Positions 8,360-17,420 are shown, counted from the first letter of the stretch. The stretch is DNA of 64,000 bases from Chryseobacterium sp. MA9 (GCF_024399315.1 NZ_CP075170.1:4402001-4466000); one strand, 5' to 3'. Program-made: numbers and translations. Notes: a model not told the origin generated them from the letters alone.

Positions 8360-9187
8360 TTATTGCTTTTTCTTTACAAATCCCTGAGTAATACGGTCCA
8401 GGATAATGGCTAGAATCACAACGGATAAACCACTTTCAAATCCTAATCCAATATCCAGATTATTAATTCCCTCCAGTACTTTCTCTCCTAAACCGCCTGC
8501 TGCAATCATTCCTGCAATAACGACCATGGATAAGGATAACAGTATGGTTTGATTGATCCCTGTTAAAATAGTTTTCATCGCTAAAGGAAGCTCTACCTTG
8601 AACAAAATCTGACGGTTGGTGGCTCCAAAAGCCCTTGCCGCTTCTACAATGTCTTTTGGGACGGCTTCAATTCCCAATGTTGTTAATCGTACAGCGGGCG
8701 GCATTGCAAAAATGATTGTTGCAAAAGCTCCAGGTACTTTACCAATACTGAAAAATAATACAGCAGGAATCAGGTAGACAAATGCGGGCATTGTCTGCAT
8801 CAAATCCAGTAAAGGGCGAATAATTTTTTCTGCTATTTTGCTTTTAGCAGCCAAAATTCCCAAAGGGATAGAAAGGATAAGAGCTGTAATGGTGGACACA
8901 AATATAAGCGCCAGTGTTTCCATAGTTTCTTTCCATAGTCCCATTAGAAATATTAAACTCAATCCGGCTGCAGTGACTACAGCAATGCCTTTTCCAGCTT
9001 TCCATAATGCCAGCAGCGTAAAAAAGAGAATGATAACATAAAAGGGTGTGTTTGTGAGAACCCATTCAATTCCCATAATAGAGGAATTTCCTACATGTTT
9101 TATGACATCAAATACAGGTTTTCCATTTTCTGTGAGCCAATTGATTGCAGTTTCTACATATTGACCTATATCTATAGTTTTATTCAT
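8360..9187 (-). CDS. opuAB: glycine betaine/proline ABC transporter permease
   Basis: 275 residues with several membrane helices. The MetI-like permease core (about 85-265) contains the cytoplasmic coupling sequence EAARAFGATNRQILFKVELPLAMKTI, matching the EAA loop that meets the ATPase. PAVLFFSIGKVPGAFA and GGLGEKVLEGI are usual in the OpuAB/ProW family. It sits between the ATPase gene (1-base gap) and the binding-protein gene. Confidence 0.92.
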   Translation of the reverse strand: MNKTIDIGQYVETAINWLTENGKPVFDVIKHVGNSSIMGIEWVLTNTPFYVIILFFTLLALWKAGKGIAVVTAAGLSLIFLMGLWKETMETLALIFVSTITALILSIPLGILAAKSKIAEKIIRPLLDLMQTMPAFVYLIPAVLFFSIGKVPGAFATIIFAMPPAVRLTTLGIEAVPKDIVEAARAFGATNRQILFKVELPLAMKTILTGINQTILLSLSMVVIAGMIAAGGLGEKVLEGINNLDIGLGFESGLSVVILAIILDRITQGFVKKKQ

Positions 9188-9188
9188 C

Positions 9189-10439
9189 TTATTGGTTGTT
9201 TGCGATTTCTTTTAATTCAATAATCTCTTCTTCGTTAAACTTAGTAGCTTCTATGACAAGAGATAACTGGGTAACAAGACCTAAAAATTTATTGTCTTCA
9301 TCAATCACAGCAATGGCTGATTTACTTCCGGAAATTAATGGTAACATTTCTTCTACAGTAACTTCCGGGTAAACTGAAGGGACGTTACTGTTGATAATTG
9401 ATTCCACTGTAGGTTCTTTCTTTTTGGCAATACGGACAACATCATTCAGGGTTACAAAACCCAGAAATTTATTCTGAAAATCTACCACAGGTAAGTTTTC
9501 CAGACCTGTAGCTCTCATTTTTCTTAAAGCTCCTTCAGGACCGTCTTTTCTGAAACGTACTACCGTAGCTTTGTCGAACATGAGAGATCTTGCGGTGATA
9601 ATGGTTTTACGGTCTACTTTCTCTACGAAAGCTTTCACGTAGTCGCTTGCAGGATTGGTTAAAATATCTTCAGCTGTTCCTATCTGTTCTATGACTCCAT
9701 CTTTCATAATGACGATACGGTCTCCGATTTTAATAGCTTCGTCCAAATCGTGGGTAATGAAGACAATGGTTTTTTGCAGTGTATTCTGCAGTTCAAGCAT
9801 TTGGTCCTGCATTTCAGATTTTATCAAAGGATCCAGTGCGGAGAAAGCCTCATCCATAAGTAATACTTCGGGATCGTTTGCCAAAGCTCTTGCTAATCCT
9901 ACTCTCTGCTGCATTCCTCCTGAAAGTTGAGAAGGATACTGGTTCTCGAAACCATTTAATCCTACAATATCCAGAGCTTTCTGTGCTTTTTCATCACGAG
10001 AAGCTTTGCTTTCACCTCTGATTTCCAATCCAAAACCTGCATTATCTAAAATAGTATGATGAGGCAGTAATCCGAATTTCTGAAATACCATACTCATTTC
10101 CGTTCTTCTTACTTCCAGAAGTTCCTTATTATTTTTGCTGGTAATATCATCGTCATTGATGTATACTTTTCCTGAAGTGGGCTCATTCAGCCTGTTAAGG
10201 CAGCGCAGCAGTGTAGATTTTCCACTTCCTGACAATCCCATAATGACAAAGAATTCACCTTCATAGATTTCAAAACTTGCTTTGTTGATTCCTATGGTAC
10301 AGCCTGTTTTTTCAAGAATTTCTTTTTTGGAAAAGCCTTTGTCTAAAAGTTCCTGTGCTTTTTCTTTGTTTTTGCCAAAAATAATAGTCAGATCTTCAAC
10401 TTTAAGTTTTACTTTTCTACTGTTTTCATTTTTTTCCAT
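9189..10439 (-). CDS. opuAA: glycine betaine/proline ABC transporter ATP-binding protein with CBS domains
   Basis: 416 residues. The ABC domain has Walker A GLSGSGKSTLLR, the signature LSGGMQQRVGLARAL, Walker B VLLMDEAFSALD and the H-loop ITHD. The C-terminal third carries two CBS repeats (about 285-400; LPVVDFQNKFLGFVTLNDV and AIAVIDEDNKFLGLVTQLSL), which in OpuA-type transporters sense ionic strength. It is the first gene of the operon. The 5' region (10440-10700) has several RNA hairpins but no clear -7 box. Confidence 0.93.
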   Translation of the reverse strand: MEKNENSRKVKLKVEDLTIIFGKNKEKAQELLDKGFSKKEILEKTGCTIGINKASFEIYEGEFFVIMGLSGSGKSTLLRCLNRLNEPTSGKVYINDDDITSKNNKELLEVRRTEMSMVFQKFGLLPHHTILDNAGFGLEIRGESKASRDEKAQKALDIVGLNGFENQYPSQLSGGMQQRVGLARALANDPEVLLMDEAFSALDPLIKSEMQDQMLELQNTLQKTIVFITHDLDEAIKIGDRIVIMKDGVIEQIGTAEDILTNPASDYVKAFVEKVDRKTIITARSLMFDKATVVRFRKDGPEGALRKMRATGLENLPVVDFQNKFLGFVTLNDVVRIAKKKEPTVESIINSNVPSVYPEVTVEEMLPLISGSKSAIAVIDEDNKFLGLVTQLSLVIEATKFNEEEIIELKEIANNQ

Positions 10440-10574
10440 ATTCAGAATTTTTGAATTAATAAATGCTATAAAAAATTGTACACCAATTCATTATATACGT
10501 TTAATCTTTGTTGTTCTGCTGATGACGATAGTGCAAAATAATTTGCAGAGCTTATAGTGATAAAAGCTTTTAAC

Positions 10575-10690
10575 AAAAAAATAAGAGCATACAGACCATC
10601 TGGCCTTATGTTTATTTTTAAATATTTCAATTAGATTATACTCTAGAAAAAGAGTGTAGCATGTAAAAAGAGGTTAATCTTTTACATAAA
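10575..10690. other. cluster of three hairpins upstream of the betaine transporter operon
   Basis: In the gene-free stretch 10440-10976 three hairpins follow each other: AAAAATAA (10576) with TTATTTTT (10612), ACTCT with AGAGT (about 10640-10656), and ATGTAAAAAGA (10661) with TCTTTTACAT (10678). They may be part of a leader or small RNA, or a decayed terminator. The rest of the stretch shows nothing recognisable. Confidence 0.3.
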
Positions 10691-10976
10691 TTCTACAATT
10701 AAATTACGGATGAGGTAATTACAGATATGTGTACTGAACAACTTGAATTTCTACATTTCATCAAAATGCAGATCAGCATAAAAAACCTGTATATCAATTT
10801 TTTATGACGATGCAAATTTACGAATTTTATATTAAATGGATTTTTTTGGACGTAAGAAGCTGGTTTTAAGTCAGGTAATGAGATATACAAAGAAACTTTT
10901 CCCTTACCATTAAAGATAAGAGCGTATGATACTGTAAATATTTTAAAGGAGATCTTTACAATATGAGTGATGGAAA

Positions 10977-11342
10977 TTACTTCAGTAAAACGGCAATAAT
11001 TGCCAATATTGCGGGCAGTGCCTGTACGAAGAATATTTTTTTTGTGGCAGAAATTGCTCCATAAATTCCAGCCACAGCTACACATCCTAAAAAGAATAGC
11101 GCCACATTGGTCTGCCATTGCGGTTCTTTAATCAAAAACGACCATATCAGCCCGGCAGCCAGAAATCCATTATAAAGTCCCTGATTGGCAGCGAGTCCTT
11201 TGGTTGGTTTAAACATTTCTGCAGGCAAAGCCGCTTTAAAAACTTCCTTTCCTTTGGTTTCCCATGCAAACATTTCCATCCAAAGAATATAAAGGTGTTC
11301 CAGCGCAACGACCGCAATCAGAATTTTAGCAACGATTTCCAT
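10977..11342 (-). CDS. DUF1304-family small membrane protein
   Basis: 121 residues with about four membrane helices (IVAKILIAVVALEHLYILW, GLYNGFLAAGLIWSFLI, VALFFLGCVAVAGIYGAI, ALPAILAIIAVLL). The motif EMFAWETKGKEVF in the first loop and GLAANQGLYNGFLA are usual in DUF1304 proteins. The role of the family is not established. It is divergent from a Crp/Fnr-type regulator gene. Confidence 0.85.
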   Translation of the reverse strand: MEIVAKILIAVVALEHLYILWMEMFAWETKGKEVFKAALPAEMFKPTKGLAANQGLYNGFLAAGLIWSFLIKEPQWQTNVALFFLGCVAVAGIYGAISATKKIFFVQALPAILAIIAVLLK

Positions 11343-11407
11343 GATTAAATATTTTTCTCATTGTAAAACTAAAAAAATAAAGTTAAGTTTGATTACTAAA
11401 TATTACA

Positions 11408-11980
11408 ATGGACACTTTTAAGGCGCATTTAGATAAATTCATTACGATCAACGATGAGGAATTTGCTTCTATCATTTCTTTTTTTCAGATTTTAAAAGTA
11501 AAAAAGAAAGAAAATCTGATGTTTGAAGGGGATATCTGTAAATTTAAATATTTCGTATTGGAAGGATGCCTGAGAAAGTTTTTTGTCAACGAAAAAGGGG
11601 TAGAACAGACCACAGAATTTGCTATAGAAAACTGGTGGATGTCTGATACTTTTGCTTTTGAAAAACAGATGAAATCGAGCTTTAACATCCAGGCTGTAGA
11701 AAATTCCAGCATTTTAGCCATTGATTTTCAGTCTCAAGAAATCTTACTGAAAAAACACCCGGTTATGGAACGTTACTTCAGAATGGTGTATCAAACAGCT
11801 TATGCTGCTGCCGAAAAAAGAATCCGTTATATTTATGAGATGACGAAAGAAGAATATTATGTGCATTTCAGTACGTTGTATCCTTGGTTTATACAGAGAA
11901 TTCCACAATATTTAATTGCTTCCTTTTTAGGTTTTACCCCAGAATATTTAAGTGAAATCAGGGCGAAGCTACGATCTTAA
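11408..11980 (+). CDS. Crp/Fnr-family transcriptional regulator
   Basis: 190 residues. The first 120 form a cyclic-nucleotide-binding-like beta barrel (KKKENLMFEGDICKFKYFVLEGCLRKFF, in segments, with the FVLEGCLR turn), and the C-terminus is a helix-turn-helix (IPQYLIASFLGFTPEYLSEIRAKL). This short form is common in Bacteroidota, usually next to small redox or DoxX genes, as here. The effector molecule is unknown; the canonical cAMP-binding Arg pattern is not obvious. It probably controls the two genes behind it. Confidence 0.85.
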   Translation: MDTFKAHLDKFITINDEEFASIISFFQILKVKKKENLMFEGDICKFKYFVLEGCLRKFFVNEKGVEQTTEFAIENWWMSDTFAFEKQMKSSFNIQAVENSSILAIDFQSQEILLKKHPVMERYFRMVYQTAYAAAEKRIRYIYEMTKEEYYVHFSTLYPWFIQRIPQYLIASFLGFTPEYLSEIRAKLRS

Positions 11981-12022
11981 ACCAGTTTAAGATTTTTACG
12001 GATCAGAAACCGGAAATTTGTC

Positions 12023-12475
12023 ATGTTATTAAAAGCCAATGCAATGACAGATGCCAAAAATAAATTTCCACAGCTATTTTTAAGACTTGCTCTTGCGGTT
12101 ACCATGCTTTCTGCAGTAGCAGACCGGTTCGGATTATGGAGCAAAGAAAATTCGTCATGGGGAAACATGGAGAGTTTTAAAGAATATACAAGACAGCTTA
12201 CATTTTTCCTTCCGGAAGCTTTAAGCACGGTCTCAGCGTATGCCGCTACTTTTTTAGAAATTCTTTTTCCTTTGATGTTGATTTTTGGATTTAAAACAAA
12301 AATTGCAGCATATGGAAGCAGTATCCTGCTGTTGATTTTTGCCATATCCATGACCATTGCATCAGGACCCAAAGCCCCACTGAACTATTCTGTATGGGTG
12401 GGAAGTGCTGCAGCGCTTTTACTGGCGGTACAACAACATTATTCTTTAAGTATAGATCAATTAACCAAAAAATAA
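12023..12475 (+). CDS. DoxX-family membrane protein
   Basis: 150 residues (143 if the ATG at 12044 is used) with four membrane helices. Helix 1 carries FLRLALAVTMLSAVADRFGLWG-like sequence (LFLRLALAVTMLSAVADRF), helix 2 STVSAYAATFLEILFPLMLIFG, then AAYGSSILLLIFAISMTIAS and the last helix near WVGSAAALLLAV. DoxX-like proteins are linked to redox balance or detoxification, without a settled reaction. It lies 42 bases after the Crp-type gene and 7 bases before the AhpD-like gene, so the three are likely one unit. Confidence 0.83.
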   Translation: MLLKANAMTDAKNKFPQLFLRLALAVTMLSAVADRFGLWSKENSSWGNMESFKEYTRQLTFFLPEALSTVSAYAATFLEILFPLMLIFGFKTKIAAYGSSILLLIFAISMTIASGPKAPLNYSVWVGSAAALLLAVQQHYSLSIDQLTKK

Positions 12476-12482
12476 TAATATT

Positions 12483-12926
12483 ATGAGCGCAAGATTGAAT
12501 ATTGCAACAGTAGATTCAGCAGCATACAAAGCAATGCTTGGATTGGAAGGGTATTTACAAACTATTTCTTTGACACACATTCAGAAAGAGCTGATTAAAA
12601 TCAGAGCTTCACAAATCAATAAATGTGCTTTCTGCCTTGATATGCATACCAAAGATGCTATCAAATATGGTGAAACACCTCAGAGAATTTTCATTCTGAA
12701 CGGATGGACGGAAGCAAAAGAATTTTTCACTGAAGAAGAGCAGGTACTATTAGCGATGACAGAAGAAATTACATTGATAAGCGACAAAGGATTAACCGAA
12801 GAAACTTATCAGAAAGCGAAGTCTTTCTTTGATGATAATCAGATCGCTCAGATCATCATGGCTATCATTACCATCAATGCATGGAACAGAATTGCAGTAA
12901 GTACCCACCTTCCGATTGCAAAGTAA
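12483..12926 (+). CDS. carboxymuconolactone decarboxylase/AhpD-like protein
   Basis: 147 residues. The core IKIRASQINKCAFCLDMHTKDAIKYGE (in segments) has the CxxC-x3-H motif (CAFCLDMH) of AhpD-type alkylhydroperoxidases, where the Cys pair and His relay protons and electrons. The C-terminal AIITINAWNRIAVSTHLP is usual for the family. It ends the Crp-DoxX-AhpD-like cluster, which suggests a role in peroxide or thiol stress; the exact substrate is unknown. Confidence 0.88.
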   Translation: MSARLNIATVDSAAYKAMLGLEGYLQTISLTHIQKELIKIRASQINKCAFCLDMHTKDAIKYGETPQRIFILNGWTEAKEFFTEEEQVLLAMTEEITLISDKGLTEETYQKAKSFFDDNQIAQIIMAIITINAWNRIAVSTHLPIAK

Positions 12927-13004
12927 TTGGAAAGCAGTGAAGATGGGTGATGGAAGATGGAAGTTGATGAAGACTGCATCATCTACGGATATTTACTTTA
13001 TTTA

Positions 13005-13037
13005 AAAACGGCCTTTCAAATTTTGAAAGGCCGTTTT
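13005..13037. terminator. strong hairpin terminator
   Basis: AAAACGGCCTTTCA and its complement form a near-perfect palindrome with T run, after the AhpD-like gene. A purine tract GGAAGATGGAAG precedes it (12950-12964). Confidence 0.88.
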
Positions 13038-13171
13038 AGTATAAGATGCAAAGTGGCAATGTAACACAGTTTGGTATTAATTCTAAAAATAAATTCTAAG
13101 GTTAATTTTATTTTTTAAAACCGGAATTACATTGTCTCTTCGTTTCTCAGATGATGTTTTTAGTATTTAAA

Positions 13172-14140
13172 TTAATAAATAGCCACAGGATTCACATTCA
13201 CCTGAGTAGAACCTACATACAGAGGCTGCCCCAGCACGAATAAAAATTCCCAGGCTTTTTGCTTCACCAATGGACGGCTGTCAATCAGTTCCAGATTATA
13301 AATTCCTTTTTTGGCCAGCATAAACTGGTTGATGGGAAATTCTTCTTTACTTTTCGGATTAGGATAGACTTCAGAAGCCCAGGTATCACCTCCAAAAGCT
13401 ACGATTCCCTGATCGGCAAGCCATTTTGCGGCATCCATTCCGATTCCAGGTTCTGTTTCTAAGAATTGCTGGTTGTTTTTACCGATCAATTCTAGCCATC
13501 CGGTATTGAAAAGAACAATATCACCTTTTCTCAGGGTAAGTCCCTGTTTCTTTAAAACAGATTTGATGTCTTCTACAGTAAATTCTGTTCCTCCGGGTAC
13601 TATTGATTTACCATAATGAGCTGTCATATCAAGGACTACACCACGGGTAACGAAAGGAGGTATTTTTTCAACTCCTAATTTATTCACGCCTTCTACGGTT
13701 ACAAAATCTGCCGCTTTGTTTCCGTTGTAGTAAGTGTTGTCAATTCCGATATGTCCAATACCGTTCAGCTGTGTTCCCACTCCTGTCCATCCATTTACAA
13801 GTTCATCATTAAATGTAAATTTATTGGGACCGATGCTTTTTCCACCCTGTTCTCCGGGCTGAATATTGTATAAATTGAAGCTTCTGTGTCTGAAAGCCGG
13901 GAGATTTTTATCAATAGGAACGGCAAGAGCTAAGGTTTTACCCTGTTTCACAAGTCTCAGAGCCTGCTTTACAACTTCAGGAGTCAATAAATTAGCGGCT
14001 CCGATTTCGTCCTGTGCTCCATAAGCAGAAGGAAACCATGATTTATCTTCCGGATTGACAAGTGTCTGAGCCTTTAAACTCTTGCTGTTTATAGTCAGCA
14101 GAGTTGCTAACCCGAACATTTTGATCAGATTATTTTTCAT
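13172..14140 (-). CDS. cyclase-family (kynurenine formamidase-like) secreted protein
   Basis: 322 residues with a signal peptide (MKNNLIKMFGLATLLTINSKSLKAQ). The metal-dependent cyclase fold is seen in GTQLNGIGHIGIDNTYYNG, TRGVVLDMTAHYGKS, LRKGDIVLFNTGWLEL and GIVAFGGDTWASEV. The usual HxxTHxDxxxH metal motif is replaced by a looser GIGHIG pattern, so metal binding is less sure. Family members hydrolyse N-formylkynurenine or related amides and lactones. The signal peptide suggests a periplasmic role. Confidence 0.8.
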   Translation of the reverse strand: MKNNLIKMFGLATLLTINSKSLKAQTLVNPEDKSWFPSAYGAQDEIGAANLLTPEVVKQALRLVKQGKTLALAVPIDKNLPAFRHRSFNLYNIQPGEQGGKSIGPNKFTFNDELVNGWTGVGTQLNGIGHIGIDNTYYNGNKAADFVTVEGVNKLGVEKIPPFVTRGVVLDMTAHYGKSIVPGGTEFTVEDIKSVLKKQGLTLRKGDIVLFNTGWLELIGKNNQQFLETEPGIGMDAAKWLADQGIVAFGGDTWASEVYPNPKSKEEFPINQFMLAKKGIYNLELIDSRPLVKQKAWEFLFVLGQPLYVGSTQVNVNPVAIY

Positions 14141-14177
14141 TTTTTATAAGGTTTGAGGGTTAGGTGAGGGATGCTGG

Positions 14178-14222
14178 AAGCGGGGAGCGGGGAGAGGGGA
14201 GCGGGGAGAGGGGAGAGGGAGG
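14178..14222 (+). repeat. G-rich 7-bp tandem repeat, G-quadruplex candidate
   Basis: Five runs of GGGG (starting 14182, 14189, 14196, 14203, 14210) and one GGG (14217), each parted by 3 bases (AGC or AGA), stand out in an AT-rich genome. The repeat unit is GGGGAG(C/A). It lies 40 bases ahead of the cyclase gene, G-rich on the plus strand. The remaining gap to 14340 has only a GGAAGATGG-type tract in reverse at 14311-14332. Confidence 0.75.
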
Positions 14223-14340
14223 TTATTGAGGTCTGATAACAACTGAATAAGTTATCGTTTCATTTGAATGAAAAAGGCTGACAGCTATTATTATCCTGCT
14301 ATTTCTTCTGACTTCCATCCTCCATCTTCCAGCATTTACA

Positions 14341-15324
14341 TCAAATTTCGCTCAATGCTGAATTGATGAAGTTTAATTCTTCCTGAGAAAGGTCAATAGA
14401 CATTGCTTTTGCGTTTTCTATGGCTTGCTGAGCATTTCTTGCTCCTGCCAATACTACTGTAATTGCCGGCTGTAGAGTAGTCCATCTTAATACCAGCTGA
14501 GAAAGGCTTGCCCCTTTTTCCTGAGCGATAGGTTCAATTTTTTCTAAAAAAGTTTTTACTTTATTCAGATCAAACTGAGAGAAATATCCATTTCTGTGGT
14601 CATTATCTTTTAATTGGGTTTCTTTAAAATATTTACCGGTTAAAAGACCTCTTTCCATTGGACTATATACGATAATTCCTGAATTGTTTTCCAAAGAATA
14701 AGGAACAAGATCGTTTTCAATAGCACGGTTCAGCATACTGTAAGAAACCTGGTTACTGGCAAGCTTTAAAGTTCTGTTTGCTTCTTCCATTTGAGCTACA
14801 CTATAGTTGCTTACCCCTGCAGCACGGATTTTTCCCTGCTGGATTAATAGTTCCATGGCTTCCATAGTTTCACAGATAGGAGTAGTACTGTCCGGCCAGT
14901 GAAGTTGTAAAAGGTCGATATAATCTGTTCCTAATCTTTGTAAGCTCTCTTCAACTTCTTTGATGATGTTTTCTTTGGAAGCTAATTTATATATGGGAAT
15001 TGTTTTTCCTTCGTCTTCAGCGTCAAAGAAAAATTCGCCTTTTCCGTTGTTGCTTCTGTCCCATACCAGTCCGAATTTTGTTAAAAGCTGGATTTTTGAG
15101 CGATCTTTTCCTTTGATGGCTTCACCGATCATTTCTTCACTCAGTCCGAAACCATAGAATGGTGCTGTATCGATAGAAGTTACTCCGTGATCTAATGATG
15201 CATGAATAGAATTGATGGAATCCTGTTTTTCATTACCGCCCCACATGTTTCCACCGATAGCAAAAGCTCCGTGGGTGATGGTTGATAATTCTAAATCGGT
15301 GTTTCCTAATTTTCTATATTCCAT
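14341..15324 (-). CDS. aldo/keto reductase
   Basis: 327 residues. The TIM-barrel family pattern is clear: MEYRKLGNTDLELSTI at the start, GVTSIDTAPFYGFGLSEEMIG (Asp and Tyr of the catalytic tetrad), LLTKFGLVWD (Lys), YIDLLQLHWPD (His), and the NADPH site near VVLAGARNAQQAIENAKA. It reduces aldehydes or ketones with NADPH; the natural substrate is unknown. It stands alone. Confidence 0.9.
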   Translation of the reverse strand: MEYRKLGNTDLELSTITHGAFAIGGNMWGGNEKQDSINSIHASLDHGVTSIDTAPFYGFGLSEEMIGEAIKGKDRSKIQLLTKFGLVWDRSNNGKGEFFFDAEDEGKTIPIYKLASKENIIKEVEESLQRLGTDYIDLLQLHWPDSTTPICETMEAMELLIQQGKIRAAGVSNYSVAQMEEANRTLKLASNQVSYSMLNRAIENDLVPYSLENNSGIIVYSPMERGLLTGKYFKETQLKDNDHRNGYFSQFDLNKVKTFLEKIEPIAQEKGASLSQLVLRWTTLQPAITVVLAGARNAQQAIENAKAMSIDLSQEELNFINSALSEI

Positions 15325-15354
15325 TTTGTTTGTTTTTATACTTGATTGTTATAT

Positions 15355-15415
15355 TAAACCACCCCGTCAAAAATTATTTGAATTTTCGCCACCCCTCCGG
15401 AGGAGGGGAATTATC
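15355..15415. repeat. dispersed intergenic repeat, copy 1
   Basis: AAACCACCCCGTC, an AT-rich middle, then the inverted repeat CCCCTCCGGAGGAGGGG. A second, diverged copy in opposite orientation is at 21028-21088. Confidence 0.6.
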
Positions 15416-15491
15416 GCAGTTTCAATGGTGACACTTTTAAGAACTTAAGTGTATGAATACTGTTGTGACTTTTGTGGTTAAAAATTATATG

Positions 15492-16244
15492 TTATTTGTT
15501 TAATTCTTTTACTATTGCTTCTCCAACGCTTTTTGCAGATTGCGGATTCTGTCCTGTGATCACTCTCTGATCTGTTACCACATGATTCTGCCAAAGCCCT
15601 GACTTTTCAAATTTTGCTCCTCTTTCTTTCAGTTTATCTTCCAGTAAGAAAGGAACAACGTTGGTTAATTTTACTTCAGATTCCTCTTCATTGGTGAAAG
15701 CATTGATTTTCTTTCCGTCTACAAGATATTTTCCATTATTCAATTTGATGTTCACTAAACCTGCAGGACCATGACATACAGCCGCTACAATACCTCCGTT
15801 TTCATAAATTTTAGAAGCAATATCTGCCAGTTCCTTATTGTCTGCAAAATCCCACATGGCTCCGTGCCCTCCTGCATAAAAGATGGTTGAATACTCTTTC
15901 GGGTTCACCTGTGATGGGATCATAGAATGATCAATCTTGTTTTTATATTCCTGGTTTTCCCAGAATTCTTTGTTTACAGGATCTTTCAAATCGAAGCCGT
16001 CTACCGGAGGAGTTCCGCCTTTCGGACTTACAAAGTCAATTTCATATCCTGCTTTGTGAAGAACTTCCCATGGATGGGAAACTTCTCCCAAATAATATCC
16101 AGTATCTTCACCTGTACTGCCTTTTTTATCATGGCTGGTTACGACGAATAATATTTTCTTTTTCATATTTTTTGATTTTTTGGTTTGTGCCTGAGCGAAT
16201 CCTATCATGAAGATCGCCAGCATTAAAAACGCTAATTTTTTCAT
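15492..16244 (-). CDS. DJ-1/PfpI-family (Hsp31-like) protein with signal peptide
   Basis: 250 residues; the start MKKLAFLMLAIFMIGFAQAQ is a signal peptide. The class I glutamine amidotransferase-like fold shows EVSHPWEVLHKAGYEIDFVSPKGG, STIFYAGGHGAMWDF and the nucleophile elbow GIVAAVCHGPAGLV with Cys about residue 157 and adjacent His. Hsp31-like members act as glyoxalase III or protein/sugar deglycases. It is the last gene of the four-gene redox operon, 2 bases after the ABM gene. The export signal is unusual for the family and suggests the periplasm. Confidence 0.85.
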   Translation of the reverse strand: MKKLAFLMLAIFMIGFAQAQTKKSKNMKKKILFVVTSHDKKGSTGEDTGYYLGEVSHPWEVLHKAGYEIDFVSPKGGTPPVDGFDLKDPVNKEFWENQEYKNKIDHSMIPSQVNPKEYSTIFYAGGHGAMWDFADNKELADIASKIYENGGIVAAVCHGPAGLVNIKLNNGKYLVDGKKINAFTNEEESEVKLTNVVPFLLEDKLKERGAKFEKSGLWQNHVVTDQRVITGQNPQSAKSVGEAIVKELNK

Positions 16245-16246
16245 TA

Positions 16247-16534
16247 TTAAATAATATTGGTGATATAAATCTGTGGCTTTTCCTGAAGTTTTTCATCCAC
16301 CAAAGCTCCGAAAGCCTGGATGTAAGGTTGTTGATTATGCTGAGCCAGTCCTTCATCACTTTTCCAGATTTCGTAGAAAACGAACTGGTTTTTGTCTTCA
16401 ATGCCCTGATGAAGATTGTAAAGCTCACATGCTTCCTCCTTTCTTGTTTCTTTTACCATATTCTGAAGAACTTCCAATACTTCTGCCTGATGCTCTTCTT
16501 TGGCTTTTATAATTGCTGTAAGATGAATTTTCAT
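16247..16534 (-). CDS. antibiotic biosynthesis monooxygenase (ABM) domain protein
   Basis: 95 residues from ATG 16534 (MKIHLTAIIKAK); a longer open frame runs into the upstream SDR gene, and the shorter start, 1 base past that stop, fits an operon. The ABM fold shows EVLEVLQNMVKETRKEEACELYNLHQ and FVFYEIWKSDEGLAQHNQQPYIQAF. The His/Tyr/Trp pattern resembles YgiN-type quinol monooxygenases. Next to a flavodoxin-fold quinone reductase, this suggests a quinone redox cycle (YgiN/MdaB-like), which is an inference. Confidence 0.83.
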   Translation of the reverse strand: MKIHLTAIIKAKEEHQAEVLEVLQNMVKETRKEEACELYNLHQGIEDKNQFVFYEIWKSDEGLAQHNQQPYIQAFGALVDEKLQEKPQIYITNII

Positions 16535-16535
16535 A

Positions 16536-17420
16536 TTAAATAAAATTTTCAATTGAGTTATAGATAGGTTTCCATTCCAGTTCTGTTTTGGCTTTGTCCG
16601 CATTACATCTGCTGTTGGATGCAAAACCGAAGTAGCCGCCCGCAGGACCGAAATTGTCAACAGCATCCTGTATACTTAAAGATTGTGCTGGTTTCAGATT
16701 ATATTTTTTACTGATAACTTCTGCAATGTTTTTTAAAGAGGAAGAACCATTTTCTGCATAATAGATGGAACCTCCCTTTGCTTTTTCCAGAGCCAGCACA
16801 TACAGGTCTGCCAAATCTTCAATATGTAAGTTGGACCAGATGTTTTCACCTTCGCCAAAATAAATACCATGTTCTTTTTTCTGGGAAAAATTAACCAAAG
16901 CCGGAATCTGGATGCTGTCTTTTTTTATTCCCAGACCTTCTCCGTAAACCATGGTAGGAACAATAACGATACTTCTTATATCTTTTTGAACAGATTGAAG
17001 AACATAATTGTTAATAAGCACTCTTGACGCCATTTCCAGTCTTGGTGTTAGAGGAAAATCTTCCGTAAAAACAAAATCATTTCTTTTACCATTTTCTTTA
17101 CCTCCGAAAATAGCAGACCCTGAAGTAAATATGAATGTTTTATGGCTTCCTTCCATTGCTTTGATAAAATTATCCACAGCATAGGCATCATCTGCGGAAT
17201 CAGCATTATGGATTACTGCATCAACACCATCAACGGCTGTTTTTATTAAATCTTCATTGTAAATATTCCCGATAATGGTTTTGATTCCCAATGATTCCAG
17301 TTCCTGTACATGAGCTTCGTTACGAACTAAGCCGGTTACTTCATAATTTCTGTCAAGCAGTTTTTTTGCGATAGTCCCGCCAATATAGCCGGTAATACCT
17401 GTTATCAATATTTTTTTCAT
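16536..17420 (-). CDS. NAD(P)-dependent epimerase/dehydratase-like SDR protein
   Basis: 294 residues. The N-terminal Rossmann motif ITGITGYIGGTIA binds NAD(P); AVIHNADSADDAY and FIFTSGSAIFGG follow. The usual YxxxK is altered (around ASRVLINNYVLQ), so the catalytic residues are uncertain. NmrA- or isoflavone-reductase-like atypical SDRs share this. Its start overlaps the reductase stop by 4 bases and its stop is 1 base from the ABM gene, so the operon is tight. Confidence 0.82.
   Translation of the reverse strand: MKKILITGITGYIGGTIAKKLLDRNYEVTGLVRNEAHVQELESLGIKTIIGNIYNEDLIKTAVDGVDAVIHNADSADDAYAVDNFIKAMEGSHKTFIFTSGSAIFGGKENGKRNDFVFTEDFPLTPRLEMASRVLINNYVLQSVQKDIRSIVIVPTMVYGEGLGIKKDSIQIPALVNFSQKKEHGIYFGEGENIWSNLHIEDLADLYVLALEKAKGGSIYYAENGSSSLKNIAEVISKKYNLKPAQSLSIQDAVDNFGPAGGYFGFASNSRCNADKAKTELEWKPIYNSIENFI

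Noticed and set aside
10699..11118. A 139-codon frame on the minus strand
   Set aside because: It overlaps the DUF1304 gene in another frame, has no family features, and its composition is that of a shadow frame.
16535..16666. N-terminal extension of the ABM protein to ATG 16666
   Set aside because: It overlaps the SDR gene by 130 bases and adds residues without ABM features; ATG 16534 fits the tight operon.
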